Of a stretch of 60,000 bases of DNA, positions 32,301-42,038 are shown in pieces. The position numbers and the translations under genes were made by a program. The notes under the pieces are model-generated. The model ran no database searches, was not told the DNA's origin, and worked only from the letters and a program-made list of their open reading frames with translations. The stretch's first letter is position 1. Each line of letters starts with the position of its first letter. The DNA comes from Symsagittifera roscoffensis (Eukaryota; Xenacoelomorpha; Acoela; Convolutidae): NCBI RefSeq assembly GCF_963678635.1, contig NC_087065.1, positions 19,235,623 to 19,295,622 of the forward strand, in the 5' to 3' direction.

Positions 32301-33110
32301 GGGAAAGAAGTTCATGGGATACGTGAGTGGGAACTTCAGTGACTTTGAGAGACAGAAACAGAGAGGATCAACTGTTACAGATTACATACAGTAGACGAGA
32401 ATGATGAAGTCCACCGAGTGATGATGAAAGTGGAACCATTACTGGAAGCTTCGGGAAAACATAATTGGAGGAGCATCATGTTGACACATGACGAGTTTCC
32501 CTGTCACTGCGTGCTGCAGACCTGATGGTATCCCAAGCGTAGTAATCTGGTGTTGATCTGGGACTCTGGAGAGCTGCTCTCCATGGCCTTACCAGACTCA
32601 TCACAGCCCATAACAATAGTGATAGTTGGAGTTATGATGGCGATACGATGGCTGGAAGCTCATGTGAAGGAAAACAATAGACAGGAGGCGCCAACGAGAG
32701 AACAGCTGCGGAAATTGGATTGTCTAAAAGATTTAGATCTTTGTGAGACAATGTGCAAGATTTTAAACATTCCGATGGAAGTGAAGAAGATATGGGCAAG
32801 AAAACGATTGATGCCATGGTTCAGAGCTAACATGACTGCATGGTTGTACGAATATGCTAAGAAGCATATGTCGAAGCACGGCAGAGTGTACAGTGAATAT
32901 CAGCTGGACATTGGAGCAGGAGCTTTCAAGCGAGCTCTTGTGACTCATCGGAATGCCGTGACCACCGCTGCGAAAAGAATTTCCAGGACAAGTGAGCGTA
33001 GTGGAAAGGAGAAGGCAGAGATGTTGAAGGAAGATTTAGAGAGAAATGTGACGTTGTGTCTCCACAACAGCTTCTGCAGGAACAGAGAATCTAACTTTGT
33101 GGTGATATGA
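29397..33110 (+). pseudogene. Mac-gypsy ORF3, giant frame of unknown function (copy 1)
   Basis: The frame is open from about 29364, overlapping the end of ORF2 by about 19 bp, and the first ATG is 29448, so ORF3 may start there or by frameshifting from ORF2. An acidic, Gln/Ser-rich low-complexity stretch sits at about 30170-30290. Breaks compared with copy 2 are a TAA at 30291-30293, a frameshift near 30432, a deletion of about 0.9 kb at 30735, a TAA at 31768-31770, a one-base loss near 32385, a TGA near 32523 and a truncated C-terminus (from about 33090). The C-terminal half is rich in Cys and charged helices (for example LAEVCGLEGQVCGSLDC). I recognise no domain. It is the longest unexplained reading frame of the element. 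Confidence 0.6.
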
Positions 33111-33421
33111 AACGCTTGGGTAATCTCTCGAAGAGGGAGATTGTTTCATTGTTCTTTCTAACCACAGAGTTTCTTATCTTTAATATTCAGGACAATAAAA
33201 AGCAAGATTTCCGAAGGGAAGAAGCATAGTAGGATAATTTTAGAGTGTTGGTTGGCAGGATTGTCCTGCAAACCAACGCTTTTTAAATCTAGGAGAAAAA
33301 ATTTTTAATCAGGACATTGAAATTGGAAGTCAGAAAAGATGTTTTTATCTTAGGTCATATCCTCAATGTGCAGATTAATGAAAGAATTTGAAGGCTATAG
33401 TGATGTAGTATGATGCCCTTT
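33111..33421 (+). other. 3' tail of Mac-gypsy copy 1
   Basis: Non-coding and conserved with the tail of copy 2 (minus strand, about 34885-34575). It includes a strong hairpin at 33245-33279. It breaks off at GATGCC plus CTTT, exactly where the LTR of copy 2 begins (TGTAACATTC at 33422). Copy 2 shows that about 130 more bases, including the polypurine tract, should follow. Confidence 0.7.
33245..33279 (+). ncRNA. Conserved 3' hairpin (copy 1)
   Basis: GTGTTGGTTGGCAGGA pairs with TCCTGCAAACCAACGC over 16 positions with few mismatches around a 3-base loop (TTG). The same hairpin is kept in copy 2. It lies between the ORF3 stop and the LTR and may be an RNA element of the 3' UTR. Confidence 0.55.
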
Positions 33422-34440
33422 TGTAACATTCTCCCGGAAGATACATATCGATGGAAAATAAAACTAAGTCTTAAGACGACTGGCTAACGTCTAAACAGAG
33501 CTTTACATGTTTTTAACCGTCTCTACCAAGTCAGTACTTTCGGTGGTCTTTCTAACATCGGGTCGACAAAAAACGTTACTGCTTTCGGCTTCGGTCAAAA
33601 CACTCAAATTAACTTAATTACATGCAGAAATAGTGAGCTCATGGCTGGGTCTCAGTATCCCCAGACCACGAGGTCACTCCTAAAAACAGGGCTACTACTA
33701 TTTATTGAATCATTATTGTTTTTGTTCAGTAGATAAAAATCATCATCTCCATCGAAGATGGATCAACCCCTTCCCCCAACTCCTAGCTTCTCATCTTAGT
33801 AGAATGAATTCAGATGTTAATTAAATTCAATTCAGGACATAATAGGGAAGCTAAAAGTTTATATCAGTTCATAAAAGTTCCAGTCCCGAGACCCCTCCGG
33901 ATTCCTCAATCCGGGGAAATAAGGCTCTTATTCTCCTTCCGGAAGGCTGGTTTTCCACCCTTCACCGTTGTTCGCAACGGCCTTGCAACTATTGTAGCGA
34001 CACAATAGTTGCAATTCGGAGTGGTCTCTGCTACTTCTGCTTTTCTCCGATTCTGATTCTGAATTTTCTCGCTGTTGTCGTCGTCGCAACTATCGTTGTT
34101 GTGTTTTTCTTCGACTTTTTGCCAAAATGGCCATTTCTGACGTTTCTCAGAAATATGACGTCATACTTCGAATTTTTAAAATTTCAAAATACCAGAATAT
34201 CTTGACCTTCACCGTCTGACCAATCGTCCCAATAACGTCGTTCATCGCTTAAAACCGTCAATTCGGAAGGTTCGCTGCTAAATTTCCGAATCTGCTGAAT
34301 CTGTATTTTGATCCATTCTGGTCGAATATCACACTAATCATTCCAATAACACTGCTAATCCTTCAAAACTGCTAATTCGGAAGGCTAGCTGCTAAAATTT
34401 CGAATCTGCATTTTCGTCCATTCTGGTCGAATGTCACATA
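33422..34440 (-). repeat. 3' LTR of Mac-gypsy copy 2
   Basis: In minus sense it starts TGTGACATTC at 34440, directly after the polypurine tract, and ends GAATGTTACA at 33422. It is about 110 bp longer than the LTR at 13578 because its first part is present twice: the segment beginning TGTGACATTCGACCAG recurs, as GTGATATTCGACCAG, at about 34333. In plus sense it abuts the tail of copy 1 with its exact terminus, which is what integrase-mediated insertion produces. Confidence 0.8.
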
Positions 34441-34456
34441 CTCCCCGGACAGTCCG
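34441..34456 (-). promoter_or_regulatory. Polypurine tract of Mac-gypsy copy 2
   Basis: In minus sense CTGTCCGGGGAGTA lies immediately before the LTR start TGTGAC. A purine-rich run at this place primes plus-strand DNA synthesis in LTR elements. The core TGTCCGGGGAG is repeated four more times inside the element. Confidence 0.65.
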
Positions 34457-35261
34457 GTCAATGTCCTCATTGAATCTCGCAATGTTCGTAAAATAGGTAC
34501 AGTGTCATTGAACAGAATTTACAAAATGCACGAAATTACTTTTACCCACGTCATGTCGACTCACTGCAGAATATAAATGGCATCATAATAAATCACTATA
34601 GCCTTCAAATTCTTTCATTAATCTGCACATTGAGGATATGACCTTAGATAAAAACATCTTTTCTGACTTCCAATGTCAATGTCCTGATTAAAAAATTTTT
34701 CTCCTAGATTTAAAAGGTGTTGGTTTGCAGGACAGTCCTGCCAACCAACACTCTAAAATTATTCTACTATGCTTCTTCCCTTCGGAAATCTTGCTTGTTA
34801 TTTTCCTGAATATTAAAACTAAGAAACTCTGTGGTTAGAAAGAACAATGAAACAATCTCCCTCTTCGAGAGATTACCCAAGCCTTTCATGTCACCACAAA
34901 GTGATCAGTTCTCCTAGCTGATTAAAAACAGTCATGCAGGCTGGAATATTTAAAAATACTCGTTCACTCAAGCCTTTCTAAATAAATAGTAAGTAAGTGT
35001 CTCTAAAGCCACTTAACTGAAATCAAAATGCAAATTTATAAATGCAACAACTTCAAAACTCAACTAAACGTTTCAGTTTTCAATTACAACTTGGTTGCTT
35101 AGTTTCTCACTTGCGTTTTTTCACACACATGAAACAATTCTGAGTTTTAACTTTTTCTTGATCACTCCTTTGTTTTCTTCTTTTTTCGTCGTTTAGAAGT
35201 TCTAAAACTTCTAAGTTCTTCTAATTTCGTCTCTTTTTGCATCTCGTTTTTCGGCCATTCG
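34457..35261 (-). other. 3' tail of Mac-gypsy copy 2
   Basis: Non-coding segment between the ORF3 stop and the polypurine tract. It carries about 540 bp (about 35240-34900) absent from copy 1 and the conserved hairpin at 34717-34751. AT-rich. No other structure was noted. Confidence 0.6.
34717..34751 (-). ncRNA. Conserved 3' hairpin (copy 2)
   Basis: In minus sense GTGTTGGTTGGCAGGA pairs with TCCTGCAAACCAACAC, 15 of 16 positions, with loop CTG. The outermost pair is kept here, while in copy 1 one outer base has changed. Confidence 0.55.
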
Positions 35262-38200
35262 TCAATGTTCCATCTCTTCCTCGTGTGATACTGATTCTGC
35301 ACTTTCAGTTTCTGTGTCCTGCAACACGTCGTTAGCTATATTGACGCTGTTGTGAGCAGTCCTCCAACACTTCTGCTCTTCTACCCTCTGTTTGCAACAA
35401 GGTAGGGGATCCACGTTAGATTCTCTGTTCCTGCAGAAGCTGTTGTGGAGACACAACGTCACATTTCTCTCCAAATCTTCCTTCAACATCTCTGCATTCG
35501 CCTTTCCACTACGTTCACTTGTCCTGGAAATTCTTTTCACAGCGGTGGTCACTGCATTCCGATGAGTCACTAGAGTTCGCTTGAAAGCTCCTGCTCCAAT
35601 GTCCAGCTGATATTCACTGTACACTCTGCCGTGCTTCGACATATGCTTCTTAGCATATTCGTACAACCACGCGGTCATGTTAGCTCTGAACCATGGCATC
35701 AATCGTCTTCTTGCCCATATCTTCTTCGCTTCCATCGGAATGTTTAGAACTTTGCACATTGTCTCAAAAAGATCTAAATCTTTTAGACAATCTAATTTCC
35801 GCAACTAGTCTCTCGTCGGTGCCTCCTGTCTATTGTTTTCTTTCACATGAGCTTCCAGCCATCGTATCGCCATCATAACTCCCACTATCACTATTGTTAT
35901 GGGCTGTGATGAGTCTGGTAAACCCATGGAGAGCAGCTCTCCAGAGTCCCAGATCATCGCCAGATTACTACGCTTGGGATACCACCAGGTCTGCAGCAAG
36001 CAGTGACAGGGAAACTCGTCATGTGTCAACATGATGCTCCTCCAATTACGTTTTCCCGAAGCTTCCAGTAATGGTTCCACTTCCATCATCACTCGGTGGA
36101 CTTCATCATTCTCGTCTACTGTATTGTAATCTGTAACAGTTGATCCTCTCTGTTTCTGTCTCTCAAAGTCACTGAAGTTCCCACTCACGTATCCCATAAA
36201 CTTCCTTCCCAATATAGATTCCAACTCCTCCTTGGTCCTCTCTGGAACTGCTGAGAGCATCTTACATAGCAACTCGTAAGATTTCTCGGACATTCTTGTT
36301 AGTCTAACACACTTCGGCCCTGAGAAGGCTTGATCCACGATCGTTCTCGTACTCTTTACATCCACAGCTACGAAATGTACCGGGTATCTGCTCTTGCACA
36401 TTGGAGCCAATGTCGAACCCACCAAATATCGTGCTCCTGATGGTCTACAATAAGTCTCACTGTGTCTGATGTTCATTTCCGCCTCGATCGCTTCCCTCCA
36501 TTTTCCTATGTATTTCTGCTCGGTTTGCAGAACTCCTGGGAATACTTCTACACTGATGGCAGTGGCCATCTCGTGTCTCTGTTCTAGATTCAATAGTGAC
36601 TCTAAAGAACTAAACATGCTGTAGAATCCTAGTGCAGTCACTAGATTCACCTCGGTTCCTCCATGACAATCCGCTATCAGTTCCGTTTCCGTTCTTGCTT
36701 TCATCACGACGTTTCCAAACCATACCGTCAATTGCTTGTGTTGTTTCTCTAGGGTTTTCACACAGCCCAGACTTCCACAAACGTGACCCTCCAGTCCACA
36801 GACTTCCGCCAGACAGTTACCAGGTTTGACCCAGTCTTCTGGTCCCCAGCCAGGCAACTCCACTTTATCTTCACCGTTGCTCCTAGAGGCCGTTATCATC
36901 ACATTATATGTGATGTTAAGGTCACGCAGGTTACAGTCTGCATTCAGTTCCCTCTGCACGTCTTGTGTCGCCCGTAATATCGAGTCAGCGTTGGGACTAT
37001 GACACTATGATGGCCTCATCAATTCCCACACTGCCATCAAGCTCGTTCTCAGTAATTCATCTGAAAATCCCAACCCAAACTCCACTCTTCTGTCGGATTT
37101 TGGTACGGAAGGTGCAGTCACCTCTTTTTCCAAGACCAGTCCCAATTTGGACTGTGGATTATTAGTGCTCTTAATTGTTACAATTCTCGACGTCCAGAAT
37201 CTTAGTAACACTGCCTGCTCGTAGTCGAAGAAGCAATCGCGTATGTCTTCACTCAGGAAAGGGTTACACGCTATCCCTATGATTCCGGACACGTAGCTGT
37301 ACGACTTCTTCTTGATCGGTCCACAGTATTCACTGGATTTTGTCAGTGCCCCCATAGATTCTTTAGTGAGTCTCAGCTCCTTCTTTGAGAATCTCCTGAT
37401 TTCGTCTATCTTTCTCATGGGCTCTAACTCCTCGGGTTCTTTCATAATCACCCTCATCGGTTTGCTTTGCTGCATATCCAGCAGTGCTAGCAAGAGTAAG
37501 GCTTTCGCTCTCTCATCGCCCTCCCTCAGCATCTTAACACAAGTGTTCAATGCAGGTACTGAAATCTGCTCTATCATGAATCGAATGAAACAGAGAGCGT
37601 CTCTCCGCTTCGCACACGCTACTGCTGCTCCCTCTTGGATCATCAGATCCCTCAGGTTCGTCATAAGGAAAACCTTCTCTTCTTTTGACCTCTTCCTTTC
37701 TTCTGAATCATATTCCTTTCGAGTCAATCCCATCATGCACCAGGCAAACCTCAGTTGTAATTCTGTTCTTACGTAAGGTACTGCCATGAGAGCGTTTATT
37801 CTTGGCGTAGTCCTCATCTCTTCTTCGAAGTACCTTAACACCACTGCTTTCCATGGAAGGCTCACCAACTGCTCCATCGTTTCTGCCTGTATCACAGACG
37901 ACGCTAAAGTCCCGTACGCCTTCTGCTCGAGGGTGGTGCCTTGCAACATTGTCTCCAGATAACCCTCCATGGCACTCTTGTCTTCCAGAGCCATCACGTA
38001 CCCTCTAGCCGAGTTTCGATACTCCAACAATTCCATGTATCCACCGGCGGGTTCATCTATCGACACAGCCTTCGATACTGTCAGTCGGTTGTATTCTACT
38101 GGTACTAGTTGTCCCGCGACATTTCCCTTTCCGTGATTCATGGGAGATGGTTTAAAGTCTTTCATTGCGCTCTCTCCACATTGGCTGAGTATTTCCATTT

Positions 38201-39380
38201 CTAAGGTTGCTCCAGTCAGAGTGCGGTCACTCCTCTTGGATTTATAACCTGTTGACTTTATTCCCGCCATGAGAATGGGTGGCACCATCGCTATATCAGT
38301 CAACATTTTATCTGTGCCAGGCAATTGATAATCACCTTGTCCCAAATCCATGACCTCTTCGACTCGTTTTCTTTTCGCTGAATTGACAGCTTTCATCGAT
38401 ATCTCCGAATCCACTTTCGTCTTTCCTACTCTCCTCGGCATCACTCTGCTGCCTAACTTCATTTTCATCGCATTGATCTTATCAATCACCAATTTCGATC
38501 GCATCGTTCCTCTCCTGGTTCTTGACAGATACACCACCTCTCCTTTATCGTCCTGCGGTGTCATCTTGATGGGAGAATTCGCTTCACTTTCATCCTTGGC
38601 TGAGTCAATCAACAACTCACTCAGTCTCCCTTTACACTCATCAAGCTTGTCAAGGACTTCCCGCATCGAGGGTCGGTTGAGACCTGTTTTCAGAATGGAA
38701 TGGGTCCCATAGCTCTGAACCACTGTCCAGACTTCTTCCATGAACGACACTCTGTCCAATCTACATCCCGTCCTACTTTCATGGTCTCAGTGATGTACTT
38801 CCCATTCTTCTTCGGGCAACGTTCCCAAGAAAGGCACTCTGGCTGAGCCCTCTATTCTTCTTCTTCTAGGCGATCCCATGAGGATTTTTTGTTCGTTATT
38901 TCTTGAATTGCCAGGAGAGCTGCTCTCCGGCAAATTCCGTTTCATTTCCATAAAGGCTGACGGAGGCTCCAGTGTCGAAATGCCTTCATCCGCTGGCTCA
39001 GTCGTCTCTAACGTATCCGCGTTGTTCTCAAGATCACTTAAGATATTGAAATCCAGGCTGGATACTCCTCCTGTCGATGCCCTGTCGTCTTCCCCACCAG
39101 CTTGACTTGCATCTTGTTGCATGGGTTCTTCGGTTTGACGGCTTCCTCCCTGTCCGTCATCTCCTTCTGACATATCCTTTTTTGAGCTCGAGGGTCCTTG
39201 CTCATCATTGTCGGTTCCTTCCGGAAACTTCGGTATTATCAATGTACCGGCCAATCCATCTTCCTCTTCTCCATGGACCACTTTGATTTCCTCGCAGCCG
39301 AAGGGTGCAAGGAAGGTTCTCGCCTGCAGTGTTCCTTCCACTTTCAATTCCGGTTTCACACTAGTCAGTTTCACCTTAAC
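35262..39380 (-). pseudogene. Mac-gypsy ORF3 (copy 2), most complete version
   Basis: One reading phase runs from about 39375 to 35262 (about 1,370 codons), interrupted only by stops at about 38784-38786, 37002-37007 and 35802-35807. Copy 1 has sense codons there, and two of the changes are CGA/CAG to TGA/TAG type. The N-terminal part (equivalent to copy 1 29397-30010) is deleted. Features seen are an acidic Gln/Ser-rich region (about 39230-39080), a basic stretch (SAKRKRVEEV near 38360), helical segments, and a Cys-containing region (CLAEVCGLEGHVCGSLGC, about 36815-36760). The C-terminus ends acidic (DTETESAESVSHEEEMEH). No known domain, signal peptide or membrane segment is evident, so an envelope role is not supported. 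Confidence 0.65.
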
Positions 39381-39654
39381 GGATATCGTTAAAATTGCCC
39401 TAAAAACAGTTCAGATAAAAAGATATTTATCCTAAAATTTATTAAAATCAATCGTTCTCTAAAATTTTGGAATTCGACCTAAGATTGGACAGTCCAAACT
39501 TTGGATCTATTCCTAAGATTGTCATTCAGTTGTTCATGGTCACTAAACCCTTCTTGCCCAAGAGCTTAATAACATAACACATAACATAACATAGCACACA
39601 TATCACACATTACATACAACTTAGTCTTTGGCCTAACACCCTCTCGCACGTCAC
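39381..39654 (-). other. Junction segment replacing ORF2 in copy 2
   Basis: After the macro-domain stop the first 60-80 bp match the copy 1 spacer. The rest is unique, with a short ATGTTATGTT-type repeat (39566-39600). It then joins ORF3 sequence that in copy 1 lies at about 30012. About 4.9 kb, including both SGNH-like domains, is missing. Confidence 0.65.
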
Positions 39655-40131
39655 TCAGCCTATACTTAAGTAATATTTCTTATGTAAGTATACTTGTATA
39701 TTAGTATCAGAGAAAATCACGTGTACAAGGGCGTACAATTCACGAGGATGCAGTCGTCCTCTGTTTGGATCGTACACTGGAAGCGAGAGCTCCTTCACGT
39801 CCATTTCCACGAGGAAGTCCCTCAGCCTCGTCAAGGACAAGAATAGGTTCTCTGGGTCCACGTGCTGCTTCTCCGTCGCCCTCGTTACCGAGAAGCATAG
39901 GTATTTTCCCGGTAGCTGTGACGCCGCCGGAGGTAAGGCCGCTACGTCCCCTATCCCTGGTCTTTGCTTCCAAAGGAATTCCACGTTTTTGTATTCTCTC
40001 TTAAAATCTGCCGCTAACGCTGTCCTAAAACTCATGTCTGCTGTGATTGCTATCGCACATGTTCTATTTGTGAGTATGAAATCACTGTCTGTTAGTATTA
40101 TTTTACTTGAATATTCATTTGGTAAGTTAAA
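39655..40131 (-). CDS. Macro domain of the Mac-gypsy polyprotein (copy 2)
   Basis: Homologue of 24473-24949. In this copy no stop separates the pol tail from the macro domain: the codon at 40134-40132 is TAT and the frame runs straight from pol into ILTDSDFILTNRTCAIAI, SFRTALAADFKREY, GKYLCFSVTRAT, ELSLPVYDPNRGRL and NIQVYLHK before the stop at 39655. A one-base loss in an A run upstream (near 40218-40225) shifts the frame in the pol tail, but the domain itself is undamaged over its full length. It stays intact in both copies although neighbouring frames are broken. That may be chance, or it may reflect later constraint. Confidence 0.65.
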   Translation of the reverse strand, partial: FNLPNEYSSKIILTDSDFILTNRTCAIAITADMSFRTALAADFKREYKNVEFLWKQRPGIGDVAALPPAASQLPGKYLCFSVTRATEKQHVDPENLFLSLTRLRDFLVEMDVKELSLPVYDPNRGRLHPRELYALVHVIFSDTNIQVYLHKKYYLSIG

Positions 40132-42036
40132 ATATGACTCAACTACCCTACCTATGTCACGTTTCTTAGGTTCTTCGCCTGTTTCTGCTTCTAAGTCTCT
40201 TGTTTCTCTTGCTACTCTTAATTTTTTATTATCAAGTTTTCAATGTGGGTAAGTCCTACCCCCACTCCCCGGACAAAAATATCCATCGACGTCCCCGTCG
40301 ATCGCATACCGGGTATCAAGTCGAGGTTAGAAGCCGGAATGAGTAGTTGTCCTTCCTGGGCAGCCCAGGAAGGATCATCTCGTTCGGTTTTGATGTATTT
40401 CATGCTTTCACGATCTACGTCTTGAATCGTGACGCTGGTCTCCTCTGGGTCCGAGGTCATTTCGTTCAGCCACTCCAAGACACGCAGGTTCGTCAAGTCT
40501 TGTTCATATGACTGCTGCTGCTCGTCGTCGAATTCCACCTCGGGTTTCGACCGGTCGTCGACCCACTCGTCATCGTGATCATCGACTATGTCAATGTCTT
40601 GTGACACAGTTATTTCTTCTAGACCCACTACTTCCTCCACTATCTTCTTCAGTTCTATCCTATCCACTACAAAGTCGTCACCGTAAGGATTGTATTTCTT
40701 TCTGGGTCTTGTCCCGTCCTTCTGACGAGTCTGTATCGTGAACGGAAGATCCGGTTCCAAGTTCTTGGGAACCTCTATCTGTTCGGGATCCTGCCAATCC
40801 TCCTCTGCGTAGGGTAAGGTTTCATCGTCCGCTTCGATCACCTCGTTTGGATCCAGGTCCAGCGGTGTATCCGTTCCTTCCTCCACGACTTCGTTTCCAT
40901 CGTTCTTCTCCCTGGTGCCCTTCTCGTTGACGTCACAAGCAGGATCCATCATTAGACAATCCCCTTCTTCCATGTCTGCAGGTATACACCAGTCTTCTGT
41001 CGATGGATTGTGTGGCTTGATGTTCTCGTAGTGGGCGGCTCGGCCAGTACTCAGTCTATAAAAGCGTCCCTCCTGGTGCAGCTCTGTAATCATGAAGGGT
41101 CCCCTCCACTTTTTTAGGAGCTTTTTCATCCCTTTCGGTGGTATAACGTTCTGAAATACCCATACGTAGTCTCCCACCGAGTAAGCTTTTGCACCAGCTG
41201 CTTTCTTGTCGAATCTTTTCCTCTGCCTTGCCTGTGCTTGCTGAGTATTTCGTCTACACAAATCGTTCAACTCCTGTTGACGTCTGATTACATCCCTCGC
41301 GTAAACCTGTGGAGACGTTTTCTTTCCCTCATACTCTGGGTAGAAAAAGATTAAGGGTAAAGACTTTTCGTGTCCAATTAGCATCATGTGTGGACTGACT
41401 CCGTTGGTGGAGTGTTGCGTGCTGTTAAATGCTCTCATCACCTGCGAAAGGTATCTGTCCCAATCGGTCATGTACCTGGAACAATATAATCTCAGAATCG
41501 ACACTAACGTCCTATTCTGTCTTTCCACTAAGCCATTTGTCTGAGGGTGGTATGTCGTGGAGTGAGCCTGAGCAACCTGTGAGCGTCTCATAAGCTCTTT
41601 CGTAAGCTCTCCTACGAAAGCTGTTCCATTATCCGATTGAAACGTCATCGGACAACCATGTCTCGCTATCCACGTATTGATCAGGTGGTCGCATGTCTCC
41701 TCCGCCGAGGCAGTTATGCAGGGCACGGCCTCTGCATACTTCGTAAAATGATCTATCATGACCAACACCTGATTATAACCACTGTCTGTCAATCATATCT
41801 TCTGGTGATCTATCTGCACCACCTCATTGAATTCAGACGACTCGATTGATTGTAAAGGAAATCGCAATTTCCTTGGATCCTTGACCTGTTGGCATGACAG
41901 ACATGCTGTTACCCACTTCTCGCATGCCTTTTTCGTTCCAGGCCACTCAAAGCGCTTCAGGATCATCTGATAGACTTTATCGATCCCCTGATGGCCCATC
42001 TGATCATGCGACCTGAATAATAGTTCTGTCTGATAG
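40132..42036 (-). pseudogene. Mac-gypsy copy 2 ORF1: integrase and acidic tail
   Basis: One phase with stops at about 42037-42039 and 41793-41796. H2C2 is visible (SHDQMGHQG, CLSCQQ), then VVQIDHQKI with the first catalytic Asp, then, after the stop, the core with FQSDNGTAF (second Asp) and HPQTNGLVERQN (Glu). The SH3-like tail (GDYVWVFQ ... KWRGPFMITELH) and the long acidic region follow, including RPRKKYNPYGDDFVVDRI. A frameshift near 40220 ends the open frame just before the macro domain. The DDE triad is complete in sequence but split by a nonsense codon. Confidence 0.8.
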
Positions 42037-42038
42037 AG

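Larger units (their letters stand above)
13578..33421 (+). mobile_element. Mac-gypsy copy 1: giant Ty3/gypsy-like LTR retrotransposon, 3' end interrupted
   Basis: A plus-strand element with a 5' LTR (13578-14486), long leader, gag-pol-macro frame, ORF2 (SGNH), ORF3 and 3' tail. The tail stops at 33421 against an antisense LTR end. Compared with copy 2, it lacks about 1.3 kb of gag (joined at about 18282), the RT palm (replaced by shuffled gag pieces at 20541-20835), about 0.9 kb of ORF3 (at about 30735) and about 0.54 kb at the ORF3 end and tail. It alone retains ORF2. Many nonsense codons and frameshifts show it is dead. Its interior is visibly more GC-rich than the host flanks. Confidence 0.85.

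Noticed and set aside
29397-33110. ORF3 as a retroviral envelope gene
   Set aside because: No signal peptide, fusion-type hydrophobic stretch or C-terminal membrane anchor is visible.
13578-34333. Roughly 0.9-kb inverted repeats at both sides of copy 1 looked like terminal inverted repeats of a giant DNA transposon (Polinton-like)
   Set aside because: The repeats have TG...CA ends, lie beside a polypurine tract and frame gag-pol. Copy 2 shows them as direct LTRs in its own orientation, so the inversion comes from nesting.
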